From: Parabacteroides hominis | Lineage (GTDB): Bacteria; Bacteroidota; Bacteroidia; Bacteroidales; Tannerellaceae | Direction: 5' to 3' | DNA: 64,000 bases | NCBI RefSeq assembly: GCF_014287585.1 | Contig: NZ_JACOOJ010000023.1 | Span: 20,436-84,435, forward strand | Shown: piece by piece, positions 55,023-63,555 of the stretch | How the letters are laid out: each line of letters opens with the position of its first letter | Position numbering within the stretch: position 1 is the stretch's first letter | The notes under the pieces: generated by a model | What the model saw: the letters and a program-made list of their open reading frames with translations, nothing else | What the model was told of the DNA's origin: nothing | Database searches by the model: none | Position numbers and translations under genes: made by a program

Positions 55023-55340
55023 ATGGTTGTTACATTTGAAGAAGCATATTTGCGTGATCTTTACGAGAAAGGAAAAGCCGAGGATAAGAAGCATCGTTTC
55101 CAACCTGATGTTATAAGGCGTTATCAAAAGTGTATAGATTTTCTTTTGGATGCCAAGAAGGTAGAAGAACTTCTTTTGATAAATTCCTTGAATTATGAGG
55201 TGTTGAAAGGTGATAAGGCTGGTATTTCATCTATGCGGGTGAATAATAGATATCGGGTTGAATTTACTGTAAGAGATTCGATGGAAGAACCGATTGTTAC
55301 AGTATGTAATATAATAGAATTGTCAAACCATTATAAATGA
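55023..55340 (+). CDS. higB: HigB/RelE-family toxin
   Basis: The 105-residue protein has the RelE-superfamily layout of HigB toxins: YLRDLYEKGKAEDKKHRFQPDVIRRYQKCIDFLLDA, then LNYEVLKGDKAGISSMRVNNRYRVEFTV with the strand and Arg residues used for ribosome-dependent mRNA cleavage, and a closing ICNIIELSNHYK-like segment (VCNIIELSNHYK). Toxin precedes antitoxin, the higBA order. Its stop overlaps the antitoxin start (ATGA). Confidence 0.88.
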   Translation: MVVTFEEAYLRDLYEKGKAEDKKHRFQPDVIRRYQKCIDFLLDAKKVEELLLINSLNYEVLKGDKAGISSMRVNNRYRVEFTVRDSMEEPIVTVCNIIELSNHYK

Positions 55341-55693
55341 TTGTAGCTATGATTACACTTCAAGGTATTGATCCTAAAATGATTGCCAATAATTTGACTC
55401 CGTCCGAACCGATACATCCGGGCGAATTGATAAAAGATGAGATAGAATATCGGGGTATCTCTCAGCGGAAACTTGCAGCACAAATGGGTATTTCTCCGAC
55501 ATTGCTTAATGAAATATTAAATGGTAAGCGTTCTGTTTCGACAGAATATGCTCTTTTGTTTGAAGCTGCGCTTGGCATCGATGCAGAAGTTTGGATTCGT
55601 CAGCAAACCCGGTATGATATGCAAATGGCAAAATCTGATAAATCCTTTTTAGAAAGACTTGCCAACATTAGAAAAATGGTAGCAGTATTGTAG
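55337..55693 (+). CDS. higA: HigA-family antitoxin (XRE)
   Basis: The 118-residue protein has the HigA N-terminus (SEPIHPGELIKDEIEYRGISQRKLAAQMGISPTLLNEILNGKR, about 23-65), which is a helix-turn-helix of the XRE type, and a C-terminal helical part (AALGIDAEVWIRQQTRYDMQMAKSD). It neutralises HigB and represses the operon, probably through the dyad at 54963-54978. An alternative ATG lies at 55349. Confidence 0.9.
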   Translation: MIVAMITLQGIDPKMIANNLTPSEPIHPGELIKDEIEYRGISQRKLAAQMGISPTLLNEILNGKRSVSTEYALLFEAALGIDAEVWIRQQTRYDMQMAKSDKSFLERLANIRKMVAVL

Positions 55694-55721
55694 TGGGAAA
55701 AGACTAAAAATAAGAATAAAT

Positions 55722-57116
55722 ATGACATCCGTAAAAAAGTATATCGAGTCCAACAAAGACCGTTTCATCGAAGAGCTTTTCTCTTTGATCCGTATTCCAT
55801 CGATAAGTGCCAAGTATGAACATAAGCCTGATATGGAGGCATGTGCAAAACGCTGGACAGAACTCCTGCTTGCCGCCGGTGCCGATAAAGCGGTTGTGAT
55901 GCAGACCGAAGGCAATCCGGTCGTGTATGGGGAAAAGATGATGGGGACGGACGGTGTAGAGACGCACGGCAGTGCGTCTCTACGTGATGTTCCGACCGTT
56001 TTGGTCTATTCGCACTATGACGTAATGCCCGCCGAGCCGCTCGACCTGTGGAAGAGCCGCCCGTTCGAACCCGAAATCCGGGACGGTCGTATCTGGGCGC
56101 GTGGTGCGGACGATGATAAAGGGCAGGCCATGATGCAGGTAAAAGGCTTCGAAACCGCCCTGAATCTGGATTTGCTGAAATGTAATGTGAAATTTATCTT
56201 CGAAGGAGAAGAAGAGATCGGTTCGCCGAGCCTCGAAGCCTTCTGCCGTACACATAAAGAATTGTTGAAAGCAGATGTTATCCTGGTTTCCGATACCAGC
56301 ATGGTCAGTGCCGAAACACCTTCGTTAACCACCGGTCTTCGCGGATTGGCCTATTGGGAAGTGGAAGTGACAGGCCCCAACCGTGATTTGCATTCCGGGC
56401 ATTTCGGGGGTGCAGTCGCCAACCCGATTAATGTGTTGTGCAAATTGATGGCTGACATAACCGATGCCGACGGACGGATCACGATCCCCGGTTTCTATGA
56501 TGACGTGGAGGAAGTTTCCCCTGCCGAACGCGAAATGATTGCACAAATCCCGTTTGACGAAGCCAAATACAAGGCCGCTATCGGAGTGGATGAACTGTTT
56601 GGTGAAAAAGGTTATTCGACGTTGGAGCGTAACAGTTGCCGTCCATCCTTCGACATCTGCGGCATCTGGGGCGGTTATACGGAAGAGGGCAGCAAGACGG
56701 TCCTTCCTTCCAAAGCCTATGCCAAAGTTTCCTGCCGTTTGGTTCCACATCAGGACCATGAGAAGATTTCAAAACTGTTTGAAGCGTATATCACCCGTGT
56801 GGCTCCGGCTTATGTCAAGGTAAAAGTGACGCCTAAACACGGTGGACAGGGCTATGTCTGCCCGATCGACCTTCCCGCTTATAAGGCGGCTGAAGATGCC
56901 GTTGCCGTAGCTTTTGGCAAACGTCCGTTGGCCGTGCGCCGTGGTGGAAGTATCCCTATTATCTCGACCTTCGAGCAGGTGTTGGGCATCAAGACCGTCC
57001 TGATGGGATTCGGCCTCGAACAGAATGCGATCCATTCGCCGAACGAAAGCTGTACGCTTGATTTCTTTTACAAGGGGATCGAGTCGGTAGCCGAATTTTA
57101 TAAACGATTCAATTGA
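55722..57116 (+). CDS. M20-family dipeptidase with an in-frame palindromic insertion
   Basis: The 464-residue zinc peptidase has the M20 motifs: VLVYSHYDVMPAEPLDLWKS (catalytic His and Asp), ARGADDDKGQ (bridging Asp), FEGEEEIGSPSLE (catalytic and metal Glu), VSDTSM, and a lid domain (about 205-360) with HSGHFGGAVANP. Members cleave dipeptides in the cytoplasm. Between VVYGEKM and the PTVLVYSHYD strand lies a stretch GTDGVETHGSASLRD that relatives (as far as I recall) do not have. It is encoded by a perfect 12-bp inverted repeat at 55956-55983 and preserves the frame. The helicase gene starts two bases after the stop. Confidence 0.9.
   Translation: MTSVKKYIESNKDRFIEELFSLIRIPSISAKYEHKPDMEACAKRWTELLLAAGADKAVVMQTEGNPVVYGEKMMGTDGVETHGSASLRDVPTVLVYSHYDVMPAEPLDLWKSRPFEPEIRDGRIWARGADDDKGQAMMQVKGFETALNLDLLKCNVKFIFEGEEEIGSPSLEAFCRTHKELLKADVILVSDTSMVSAETPSLTTGLRGLAYWEVEVTGPNRDLHSGHFGGAVANPINVLCKLMADITDADGRITIPGFYDDVEEVSPAEREMIAQIPFDEAKYKAAIGVDELFGEKGYSTLERNSCRPSFDICGIWGGYTEEGSKTVLPSKAYAKVSCRLVPHQDHEKISKLFEAYITRVAPAYVKVKVTPKHGGQGYVCPIDLPAYKAAEDAVAVAFGKRPLAVRRGGSIPIISTFEQVLGIKTVLMGFGLEQNAIHSPNESCTLDFFYKGIESVAEFYKRFN
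55956..55983. repeat. Palindrome inside the M20 peptidase gene
   Basis: GTAGAGACGCAC (55956-55967), loop GGCA, then GTGCGTCTCTAC (55972-55983): a perfect 12-bp stem in frame in the coding sequence. It encodes part of an extra loop between two core strands. Confidence 0.85.
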
Positions 57117-57117
57117 T

Positions 57118-58428
57118 ATGACGAATAATGAAATAGTCGCCCGTGCGCTTGCCAATACCGGCATTGCTGCTTTGAACGAGATGCAGCAGGCGGTACTGGA
57201 TGCCGGGACGACAAAAGACATGGTGCTGCTCAGTCCGACAGGATCAGGCAAGACGCTGGCTTTCCTTTTGCCTTTGCTGACGACGTTGACGGATGAGGAC
57301 AAAAAGATACAGGCCTTGATCATCGCTCCTTCCCGTGAGCTGGCCTTGCAGATCGAAACGGTATTCCGTTCGTTGGGGGCCGGATATAAGGTGAATTGTT
57401 GCTACGGAGGGCATCCTATCCGCACGGAGAAGAAGAGCCTCGAACATCCGCCTACGGTCCTGATCGGGACGCCGGGACGTATCGTCGACCACTTGGAACG
57501 GGGAAATATCGACCTGGACAGTGTGCGTACGCTGATCTTGGATGAGTTTGACAAATCGCTCGAACTGGGTTTCCTTGCTGAAATGAAGGAGATCTTAGCA
57601 CATCTTCCCGGCGTGCGCCGCCGGGTGCTGACTTCGGCAACGGCAGCAGTCGATATTCCTGCTTTCACTGGAATCACGGCTCCGGTGCGGTTGTCGTTCT
57701 TGAAAGATGTGAAGGAGTCGAAAGGACTGACTCTGCGTGTGGTCAAGTCTCCCGTTAAGGACAAGTTGGAAACCTTGTACAAACTTTTAGGCGAACTGAA
57801 AGGCGGTTCTGCCCTTATCTTCTGCAATTACCGGGAGACGGTGGAACGGGTGAGCAACTACCTGACCGAAATGGATGTGGATAACGAATACTTCCACGGA
57901 GGGATGGAACAGCCGGAACGCGAACGTGCCTTGTCGCATTTCCGTAACGGCAGTGCTACCGTATTTATCTCTACCGATTTGGCCTCCCGCGGTCTCGATA
58001 TTCCGGAAGTGAAGAATGTGATCCATTACCATCTTCCGGTGAGTGAAGAGGCGTATGTGCATCGTAACGGACGTACGGCCCGTATGAACGCAGAAGGAGT
58101 CGCTTATCTGATCTTGAATGCGGAAGAGACGGTTCCCGAATATATCACCCGCGAGCCGGATGAGTTTTTCCTGCCGGAAGTAGCAAAGAAGCCCGTCCGT
58201 TCCGAGTGGGTGACGCTGACGATCAACCGGGGAAAACGAGATAAACTGAGTAAGAAGGATGTAGTCGGCTTCCTCTTCCAGAAAGGGGGACTGGATAAGG
58301 ATGATTTAGGCATTGTCGAGATAAAAGAAAGCTGTGCTTTTGCTGCTGTCAAGCAGGACAAACTTTCCGGTTTGCTGGATCGCATCCGGGATGAAAAGAT
58401 AAAGAACATGAAAGCGAAGTTTATATGA
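57118..58428 (+). CDS. DEAD-box-like RNA helicase with DbpA-type C-terminal domain
   Basis: The 436-residue helicase has motif I SPTGSGKT (about 39-46), Ia PSRELALQ, Ib TPGRI, a motif II that reads DEFD instead of DEAD (LILDEFDKSLELGF), III TSATAA, V STDLASRGLDIPE and VI HRNGRTAR. The tail (about 355-436, TINRGKRDKLSKKDVVGFLFQKGGL) resembles the RNA-binding domain of DbpA, which targets 23S rRNA hairpin 92, so a role in 50S assembly is likely (inference). Its stop overlaps the mtaD start by four bases. Confidence 0.92.
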   Translation: MTNNEIVARALANTGIAALNEMQQAVLDAGTTKDMVLLSPTGSGKTLAFLLPLLTTLTDEDKKIQALIIAPSRELALQIETVFRSLGAGYKVNCCYGGHPIRTEKKSLEHPPTVLIGTPGRIVDHLERGNIDLDSVRTLILDEFDKSLELGFLAEMKEILAHLPGVRRRVLTSATAAVDIPAFTGITAPVRLSFLKDVKESKGLTLRVVKSPVKDKLETLYKLLGELKGGSALIFCNYRETVERVSNYLTEMDVDNEYFHGGMEQPERERALSHFRNGSATVFISTDLASRGLDIPEVKNVIHYHLPVSEEAYVHRNGRTARMNAEGVAYLILNAEETVPEYITREPDEFFLPEVAKKPVRSEWVTLTINRGKRDKLSKKDVVGFLFQKGGLDKDDLGIVEIKESCAFAAVKQDKLSGLLDRIRDEKIKNMKAKFI

Positions 58429-59687
58429 GCATATTGATAAAAGGCGTCTTATTGAATGATGCCGTGAAAGATGTTTATATTGAGAAAAATGAGATCAGGC
58501 ACATCGGTACGGACTTGCAAGTTCAGGCGGATCAGGTAATCGACGGAAAGCGTAAGGCTTTGATACCCGGCTTCGTGAATGCACATACACATGCGGCTAT
58601 GACGCTTTTCCGTGGTTTCGGTGATGACATGGCGTTGATGCCCTGGTTGGAACAGAAGATTTGGCCGAATGAGGATAAGTTGACGTATGAAGATATGTAT
58701 TGGGGTACAAAACTGGCCTGCCTTGAAATGATAAAAAGCGGGACGACGACATTCTCCGACATGTATCATCAATACGAGGCGACTGCCGATGCGGTGGAAG
58801 AGATGGGAATGCGTGCGTTGGTGGCGGGCGCCTGCTTCGACGGCTTCAATCTGAAGTTGGCGGAACGGTGCAAGCGAGAGAATGAAAAGCTGATGGCGGA
58901 AGTGGTCGGGAATTACAGTGACCGGATACGGTATGCCGCCGGTCCTCATGCCATCTATACGGTTTCCGGTGAACTTCTTAAATGGATACATAGTTTTACC
59001 GCGGAACATGATGCCCCTGTCCATCTGCATTTGGCAGAGACGGAAGGAGAAGTGCAGGACTCAGTAAAAAAGTTCGGCCTGACGCCTGTACGTTACCTGA
59101 ATAAGTTGGGTGTACTGTCTCCTCGTCTGATTATCGCACACGGCATCTATGTCGATGACGACGAAATCCGCATGCTGGCCGATCATGATGTGAAGGTCGT
59201 ACACAATCCTGCCTCCAATATGAAGCTGGCTTCCGGCATCCGGTTCAAGTTCTGTGAGATGAGAAAAGCCGGTGTGACCGTCGCTTTAGGGACTGACGGC
59301 TGTTCCTCTTCCAATAATCTGGATATGGTCGAGGCAATGAAGCTCGCTTCGCTTTTAGGCAAGGCCTGGAGGAAAGATCCGGAAGCGATTCCTGCCGGTG
59401 AAATATTCAAGGCGGCGACAGAAGCCGGTGCTTCGGCTATCGGGCTGAAAGCCGGACGGATTGCCGAAGGCTATCTGGCTGATCTCTGCCTGGTCGACTT
59501 GAACATTCCGGCTTTTATCCCGAATCATAACTTTGTCTCCAACCTGGTATATGCAGCGAACGGCAGTTGTATCGATACCGTTATCTGTGATGGTAAAATC
59601 CTGATGCAAGATAAAAAGGTTCCGGGCGAGGAGGAGATTATGGAGCGGACAGCCGAGCTTGCCTATAAGTTGGTGAAAGAATCGTAG
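58425..59687 (+). CDS. mtaD: S-adenosylhomocysteine/5'-methylthioadenosine deaminase
   Basis: The 420-residue amidohydrolase of the TRZ/ATZ group has GFVNAHTHAAMTLFRGF (metal His pair, about 48-64), HLHLAETEGE (His and Glu), IAHGIYVDDDEI (metal His) and VALGTDGCSSSNNLDMVEAMKLAS (metal Asp). It deaminates SAH, MTA or related adenosine compounds, the family prediction. The stop at 59687 is followed at once by a ten-unit hairpin array, and then by purine nucleoside phosphorylase, so the genes fit a purine salvage pathway. Confidence 0.88.
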   Translation: MSILIKGVLLNDAVKDVYIEKNEIRHIGTDLQVQADQVIDGKRKALIPGFVNAHTHAAMTLFRGFGDDMALMPWLEQKIWPNEDKLTYEDMYWGTKLACLEMIKSGTTTFSDMYHQYEATADAVEEMGMRALVAGACFDGFNLKLAERCKRENEKLMAEVVGNYSDRIRYAAGPHAIYTVSGELLKWIHSFTAEHDAPVHLHLAETEGEVQDSVKKFGLTPVRYLNKLGVLSPRLIIAHGIYVDDDEIRMLADHDVKVVHNPASNMKLASGIRFKFCEMRKAGVTVALGTDGCSSSNNLDMVEAMKLASLLGKAWRKDPEAIPAGEIFKAATEAGASAIGLKAGRIAEGYLADLCLVDLNIPAFIPNHNFVSNLVYAANGSCIDTVICDGKILMQDKKVPGEEEIMERTAELAYKLVKES

Positions 59688-59908
59688 GCGAGGAAACCAA
59701 AGTTTCCTCGGCAGGAAACCAAAGTTTCCTCGGCAGGAAACCAAAGTTTCCTCGGCAGGAAACCAAAGTTTCCTCGGCAGGAAACCAAAGTTTCCTCGGC
59801 AGGAAACCAAAGTTTCCTCGGCAGGAAACCAAAGTTTCCTCGGCAGGAAACCAAAGTTTCCTCGGCAGGAAACCAAAGTTTCCTCGGCAGGAAACCAAAG
59901 TTTCCTCA
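59688..59908. repeat. Ten-unit tandem array of a 22-bp palindromic unit
   Basis: The unit AGGAAACCAAAGTTTCCT plus spacer TCGGC-like bases repeats every 22 bases, with starts at 59691, 59713, and so on to 59889, ten copies and almost no divergence. Each unit is a hairpin (GAGGAAAC-CAAA-GTTTCCTC). The junctions form a second hairpin set (TTTCCT-CGGC-AGGAAA), so each arm can pair with either neighbour. It fills the gap between mtaD and punA. The minus-strand reading frames over it are artefacts of the 22-base period. Confidence 0.95.
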
Positions 59909-59955
59909 AGGGCTATCCATTCTCTTGTCCGTATGAAAAATAAATTAGAACGTAT

Positions 59956-60780
59956 ATGAATACAAATGACAATGCTTTTTATCGGGAAGCGGCTGATTAC
60001 TTGTCGTCCCGTATTACCGGTAATCCGGAAACAGCTATTATCTTAGGTAGCGGCTTGGGCTCCCTTGCCGACCAGATTGAGGATGCCGTGGTTATTCCTT
60101 ACGCTGAGATCCCGCATTTTATGCATTCGACAGCCGCGGGGCATAAAGGAAACTTCATCTGTGGCAGGTTAGGAGGAAAACAGGTGCTTGCCATGCAGGG
60201 ACGTTTCCATTATTATGAGGGTTACACGATGCGGCAAGTGACGTTCCCGATCCGGGTGATGAAGCTGTTGGGGATTAAAAACCTGTTGGTTTCCAATGCG
60301 GCAGGCGGTATCAATACGAGTTTCAAAGTCGGTGACCTGATGATTATACGCGATCACATCAATATGATGCCTAATCCGCTGATCGGCCCGAATGACGAAC
60401 AGTTCGGAACCCGTTTCCCGGATATGACGCGTGCGTATGACCGTGAGTTTATCGGGCTTGTCGAAGAAATTGCCGCATCCCACCGTATCTCGTTGAAGAA
60501 AGGCGTATATGTCGGACTGACAGGCCCCTCTTTCGAGACTCCGGCAGAGTATGCTTTCTACGGAAGGGTAGGAGGCGATGCGATCGGAATGAGTACGGTT
60601 CCGGAGGTGATCGTGGCCCGTCATGCCGGCCTGCGTGTATTCGGTATGTCCGTGATAACGAATGAAGGCTATCATTTTGCCGATGATTTTGTGAACGACG
60701 GGGCCGATGTGATTGTAGCAGCCAATAAAGCGGCTGCGGTTATGACCGTCCTTTTCCGGGAATTGGTTGCCAAAATATAA
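59956..60780 (+). CDS. punA: Purine nucleoside phosphorylase
   Basis: The 274-residue PNP splits inosine and guanosine with phosphate into base and ribose 1-phosphate. Motifs of the trimeric class: [12 protein letters not shown] (about 29-40, phosphate), [33 protein letters not shown] (about 56-88), [36 protein letters not shown] and the [13 protein letters not shown] base-specificity loop. It follows the hairpin array after 47 bases and precedes the aspartate dehydrogenase-like gene by 11 bases. Confidence 0.95.
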   Translation: MNTNDNAFYREAADYLSSRITGNPETAIILGSGLGSLADQIEDAVVIPYAEIPHFMHSTAAGHKGNFICGRLGGKQVLAMQGRFHYYEGYTMRQVTFPIRVMKLLGIKNLLVSNAAGGINTSFKVGDLMIIRDHINMMPNPLIGPNDEQFGTRFPDMTRAYDREFIGLVEEIAASHRISLKKGVYVGLTGPSFETPAEYAFYGRVGGDAIGMSTVPEVIVARHAGLRVFGMSVITNEGYHFADDFVNDGADVIVAANKAAAVMTVLFRELVAKI

Positions 60781-60791
60781 CTTTTGTTGAC

Positions 60792-61580
60792 ATGAAAACA
60801 TTTGTAATAGTAGGATGCGGACGGCTTGCCGGAATAGTTTCGGAAGCTGTCGTTAAAGGATTATTGCCCGAATATGAGTTGGTGGGAGTCTATTCGCGTA
60901 CGGCTGCCAAAGCTGAACGTATTGCCGGCCAGATGGAAAAGATCGGAAAAAGTTGTACAGTATGTACTACGGCAGATGAATTGCTGGCCTTGAAACCCGA
61001 TATACTGGTGGAGACTGCTTCTCCGACCGCTCTTCGGGAGTTCGCCGTTCCGGCTTTGAAGAACGGAACTTCCATCGTTACCCTTTCGATCGGTGCGCTG
61101 GCCGACGACTCGTTTTACCGGGAAGTATGCGAAACGGCTAAAGAGAACGGGACACGTATTTATATCGCTTCGGGAGCTACCGGAGGATTCGACGTTTTGC
61201 GTACGGCTGCCTTGATGGGGAATGCGACAGCCCGTTTCTTCAATGAGAAGGGACCTGACGCTTTGAAGGGAACTCCGGTTTATGAGGATGCTCTGCAAAA
61301 CGAACGAAAAGTGGTGTTTACTGGCAATGCCGTGGAAGCCATCCGCCTGTTCCCTACGAAAGTGAACGTCACGGTGGCCGCCTCACGCGCCTCTGTCGGC
61401 CCGGAAGCCATGCAGGTGACCATACAGTCGACTCCCGGATTTAAGGGAGACACGCAGAAAGTCGAGATCAGGAACGATCAGGTGCATGCCGTCGTGGACG
61501 TGTATAGCGCAACTGCGGAGATAGCAGGATGGTCGGTCGTGAACACCCTGCTGAATATTGTCTCACCCGTTGTATTCTGA
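60792..61580 (+). CDS. nadX: Aspartate dehydrogenase-like NAD(P)-binding protein
   Basis: The 262-residue protein has a Rossmann domain with VGCGRLAGIVSEAV (6-19) and an aspartate dehydrogenase (DUF108) C-terminal domain, with the SGATGGFDVLRTAALMG segment (about 129-145) and NVTVAASRASVGPEAMQVT. L-aspartate dehydrogenase yields iminoaspartate, feeding NAD synthesis. The nad genes are not beside it, so the assignment rests on sequence. Its 3' end overlaps that of the convergent gene at 61563 by 18 bases. Confidence 0.82.
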   Translation: MKTFVIVGCGRLAGIVSEAVVKGLLPEYELVGVYSRTAAKAERIAGQMEKIGKSCTVCTTADELLALKPDILVETASPTALREFAVPALKNGTSIVTLSIGALADDSFYREVCETAKENGTRIYIASGATGGFDVLRTAALMGNATARFFNEKGPDALKGTPVYEDALQNERKVVFTGNAVEAIRLFPTKVNVTVAASRASVGPEAMQVTIQSTPGFKGDTQKVEIRNDQVHAVVDVYSATAEIAGWSVVNTLLNIVSPVVF

Positions 61581-62447
61581 AAGATTGGCCAGCACCTTTT
61601 CGCTCAGGCGGTCGAATGCCTGGCGGGTGCGGCCTGTTGAGGTCTGTACGCATCGTACATGCGGATGCTTCAAAAGGTGAGTGCCGCCCAAAGCGCCGAC
61701 GGTATCGCAAAAACAGAGGTTATTGCCTGATAACCATTTGACGAACGGCTCCTCGTCCCAGGCAGGGGACAGTCCTGTGTTGAACAGTATCTTTTTATCA
61801 CCCAACTTCTGGAATTCGGCCTCGTGCAGCAGGACGGTGTTTTTGTTCAGGCAGCAAAACAGGGCTTCGCTTTGTGCGAGCAGTTCGTCCAAAGGAAGGA
61901 AACGATATCCTTTCTCACGTGCCCATTCCTTTTCACTGCGGGCAAAATAAGATATTTCCGCACCGAAGAACCGGAGTGCATCGGCGATCATGCCACCCGA
62001 CTTACCCAAGCCGATGATACCTGCTTTTAGCCCGGTGATTTCACGGACGTCGCCATCCCAGGCCGGCCCGTCAAACCCGTGGAAGCAACGTACCAGTTCA
62101 CTTATGACATATTCGACCACTCCTTCGTCTCCATAATCCCGGATGCCTGTGACCGTGATGCCGTGCCCGTTGGCATAAATGATATCGACGTTAGCGCTTT
62201 CCGGTGAGTAAAGCGAACAGCACATGCCGATATATTTGATATTGGGGCATCTTTCCATTACTTCGCGGCGGATACTCGAAGTGTAACTCAGCAGTACCGC
62301 GTCGGCATTGCCGATACGACGGACGATCTCCTCGTCATCTGCTGGAATATCGGGGTACATCACTACTTCATTTGCAAACGTATGCAACGCTTTCTCTGCC
62401 GAAGGAATCAAACTGACCGGCTCTATCGCAACTATTTTACTAAACAT
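61563..62447 (-). CDS. D-2-hydroxyacid dehydrogenase-fold protein without usual catalytic residues
   Basis: The 294-residue protein has the NAD-binding core AGIIGLGKSGGMIADALRFFGA (142-163) and a substrate-domain outline of the D-2-hydroxyacid dehydrogenase family. The catalytic triad of that family (Arg in NTxRG, Glu in DVFExEP, His in PHxAG) is absent: the corresponding segments read NTGLS (223-227), FCDTVGALGG (246-255) and VQTSTGRT (267-274). It may be a different oxidoreductase or a binding protein. It is divergent from the SGNH gene, and a -7 box at 62480-62487 precedes it. Confidence 0.8.
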   Translation of the reverse strand: MFSKIVAIEPVSLIPSAEKALHTFANEVVMYPDIPADDEEIVRRIGNADAVLLSYTSSIRREVMERCPNIKYIGMCCSLYSPESANVDIIYANGHGITVTGIRDYGDEGVVEYVISELVRCFHGFDGPAWDGDVREITGLKAGIIGLGKSGGMIADALRFFGAEISYFARSEKEWAREKGYRFLPLDELLAQSEALFCCLNKNTVLLHEAEFQKLGDKKILFNTGLSPAWDEEPFVKWLSGNNLCFCDTVGALGGTHLLKHPHVRCVQTSTGRTRQAFDRLSEKVLANLSEYNG

Positions 62448-62479
62448 GTTAAATTATTCTTTTTGAAAATATGAAGAAA

Positions 62480-62514
62480 CAAAGATACGTTTTTTTGTAA
62501 AGTTTCTATCTTTG
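62480..62514. promoter_or_regulatory. Divergent pair of -7 boxes between the dehydrogenase-like and SGNH genes
   Basis: CAAAGATA (62480-62487) is TATCTTTG on the minus strand, driving the dehydrogenase-like gene. TATCTTTG (62507-62514) on the plus strand drives the SGNH hydrolase. The boxes are 19 bases apart and mirror each other, so the two promoters share their upstream space and cannot both be occupied freely. Confidence 0.55.
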
Positions 62515-62557
62515 TATTCAATTCAATCAATGTAATAAAATAAACTTATTTCTACCC

Positions 62558-63328
62558 ATGAAGAATTCCAGAAGAGACTTCCTTAAAAAGGGAGCGTTGG
62601 CAGGGTTCGGCGCCCTGATGATCCCGGAGATCGCAAAAGCCGCTGTAAAAGAAAATACATCTGTACATGCTCCGAAGATTAATCTGAAAAAAGATTGTGT
62701 GATCCTGTTCCAGGGAGATTCCATCACGGACTGCGGCCGCGACAAGAATAGTAACCGTTGCAATACGATGGAACAGTTCGGTAGCGGCTATGTGCTCTTT
62801 TGCGCTACGCAGTTGTTGGAGAGGAAAGCGGCTTTGCAGCCTAAGGTTTACAACCGCGGCATCAGCGGTAATAAAGTCTATCAGCTTCGAGAACGCTGGG
62901 AGATCGATTGCCTTGCTTTCCAGCCGGACGTCCTGAGTATTCTGATCGGGGTGAATGATTACTGGCATACGTTGACACATGGTTATAAAGGAACGGTCGA
63001 GACATACGAAAACGATCTGCGTGCCTTGTTGAAATATACGAAAGAGAAACTCCCGAATACGCAAATAGTCCTTTGCGAACCCTTCACTCTGCGTGACGGG
63101 GCGGCTATAGAAGATTCCAAATGGTATCCGATGTTCGATGAATTCCGCAAGTCCGCCCGTAAACTGTCGGAGGAATTCAATACCGTATTCGTTCCCTTCC
63201 AGTCGGGTTTCGATGCAGCAGTGAAGCTGGCTCCGGCACGTTATTGGTCGAATGACGGTGTGCATCCCGATTTGCCCGGTCGCCAACTGATGGCAAACAT
63301 GTGGATGGAAGCGACTGGATTAAAGTAA
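62558..63328 (+). CDS. Secreted SGNH/GDSL hydrolase
   Basis: The 256-residue protein begins with a Tat-like signal (NSRRDFLKKGALAGFGALMIPEIAKAA, cleavage near residue 30). The SGNH blocks are ILFQGDSITDCGR (catalytic Ser, about 49-61), the Gly block RGISGNKVYQL, the Asn block IGVNDYWH, and DGVHPDLPGRQLMA with Asp and His near the C-terminus. Such enzymes are esterases acting on sugar or lipid acyl groups. The substrate is unknown. Confidence 0.88.
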   Translation: MKNSRRDFLKKGALAGFGALMIPEIAKAAVKENTSVHAPKINLKKDCVILFQGDSITDCGRDKNSNRCNTMEQFGSGYVLFCATQLLERKAALQPKVYNRGISGNKVYQLRERWEIDCLAFQPDVLSILIGVNDYWHTLTHGYKGTVETYENDLRALLKYTKEKLPNTQIVLCEPFTLRDGAAIEDSKWYPMFDEFRKSARKLSEEFNTVFVPFQSGFDAAVKLAPARYWSNDGVHPDLPGRQLMANMWMEATGLK

Positions 63329-63386
63329 GATATGATTTTGGACGGGTGCGGACTGTAAAAATAGTGCAAAAAAAGTGCAGTCAGGT

Positions 63387-63417
63387 TTTGGAGAATAAAA
63401 AAATACCTCTATCTTTG
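63387..63417 (+). promoter_or_regulatory. Promoter of the tRNA cluster
   Basis: TTTG (63387-63390), 19 bases, TATCTTTG (63410-63417): a full-consensus promoter. The tRNA-Gly starts 12 bases after the -7 box. Confidence 0.75.
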
Positions 63418-63428
63418 CACCCGTTATC

Positions 63429-63504
63429 GCGGAAGTAGCTCAGTTGGTAGAGCATAACCTTGCCAAGGTTAGGGTCGCGGGTTCGAGTCCCGTCTTCCGC
63501 TCCA
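63429..63504 (+). tRNA. tRNA-Gly (anticodon GCC)
   Basis: The cloverleaf is complete: acceptor GCGGAAG/CTTCCGC, D-arm with AGTTGGTA, anticodon stem TAACC/GGTTA with loop TTGCCAA, and T-arm GCGGGTTCGAGTCCCGT. CCA is encoded (63502-63504). Confidence 0.97.
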
Positions 63505-63516
63505 ATCGGTAACAGA

Positions 63517-63539
63517 GGCGGTATGAGGCCGCTTTTTTT
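63517..63539 (+). terminator. Hairpin with T-run after tRNA-Gly
   Basis: GCGG (63518-63521) and CCGC (63529-63532) form a short stem followed by seven T residues. It may end a part of the transcripts before the leucine tRNAs. Confidence 0.45.
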
Positions 63540-63555
63540 AATGTACTGAAGAAAG

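Noticed and set aside
59688..59908. CRISPR array
   Set aside because: The units are contiguous with only 2-4 bases between palindromes, there are no unique spacers, and no cas genes are present.
59355..59909. 184-codon minus-strand frame with a repeated FGFLPRKLWFPAEE peptide
   Set aside because: The peptide repeat follows from the 22-base DNA period, which shifts the frame each unit. The frame also runs into mtaD antisense.
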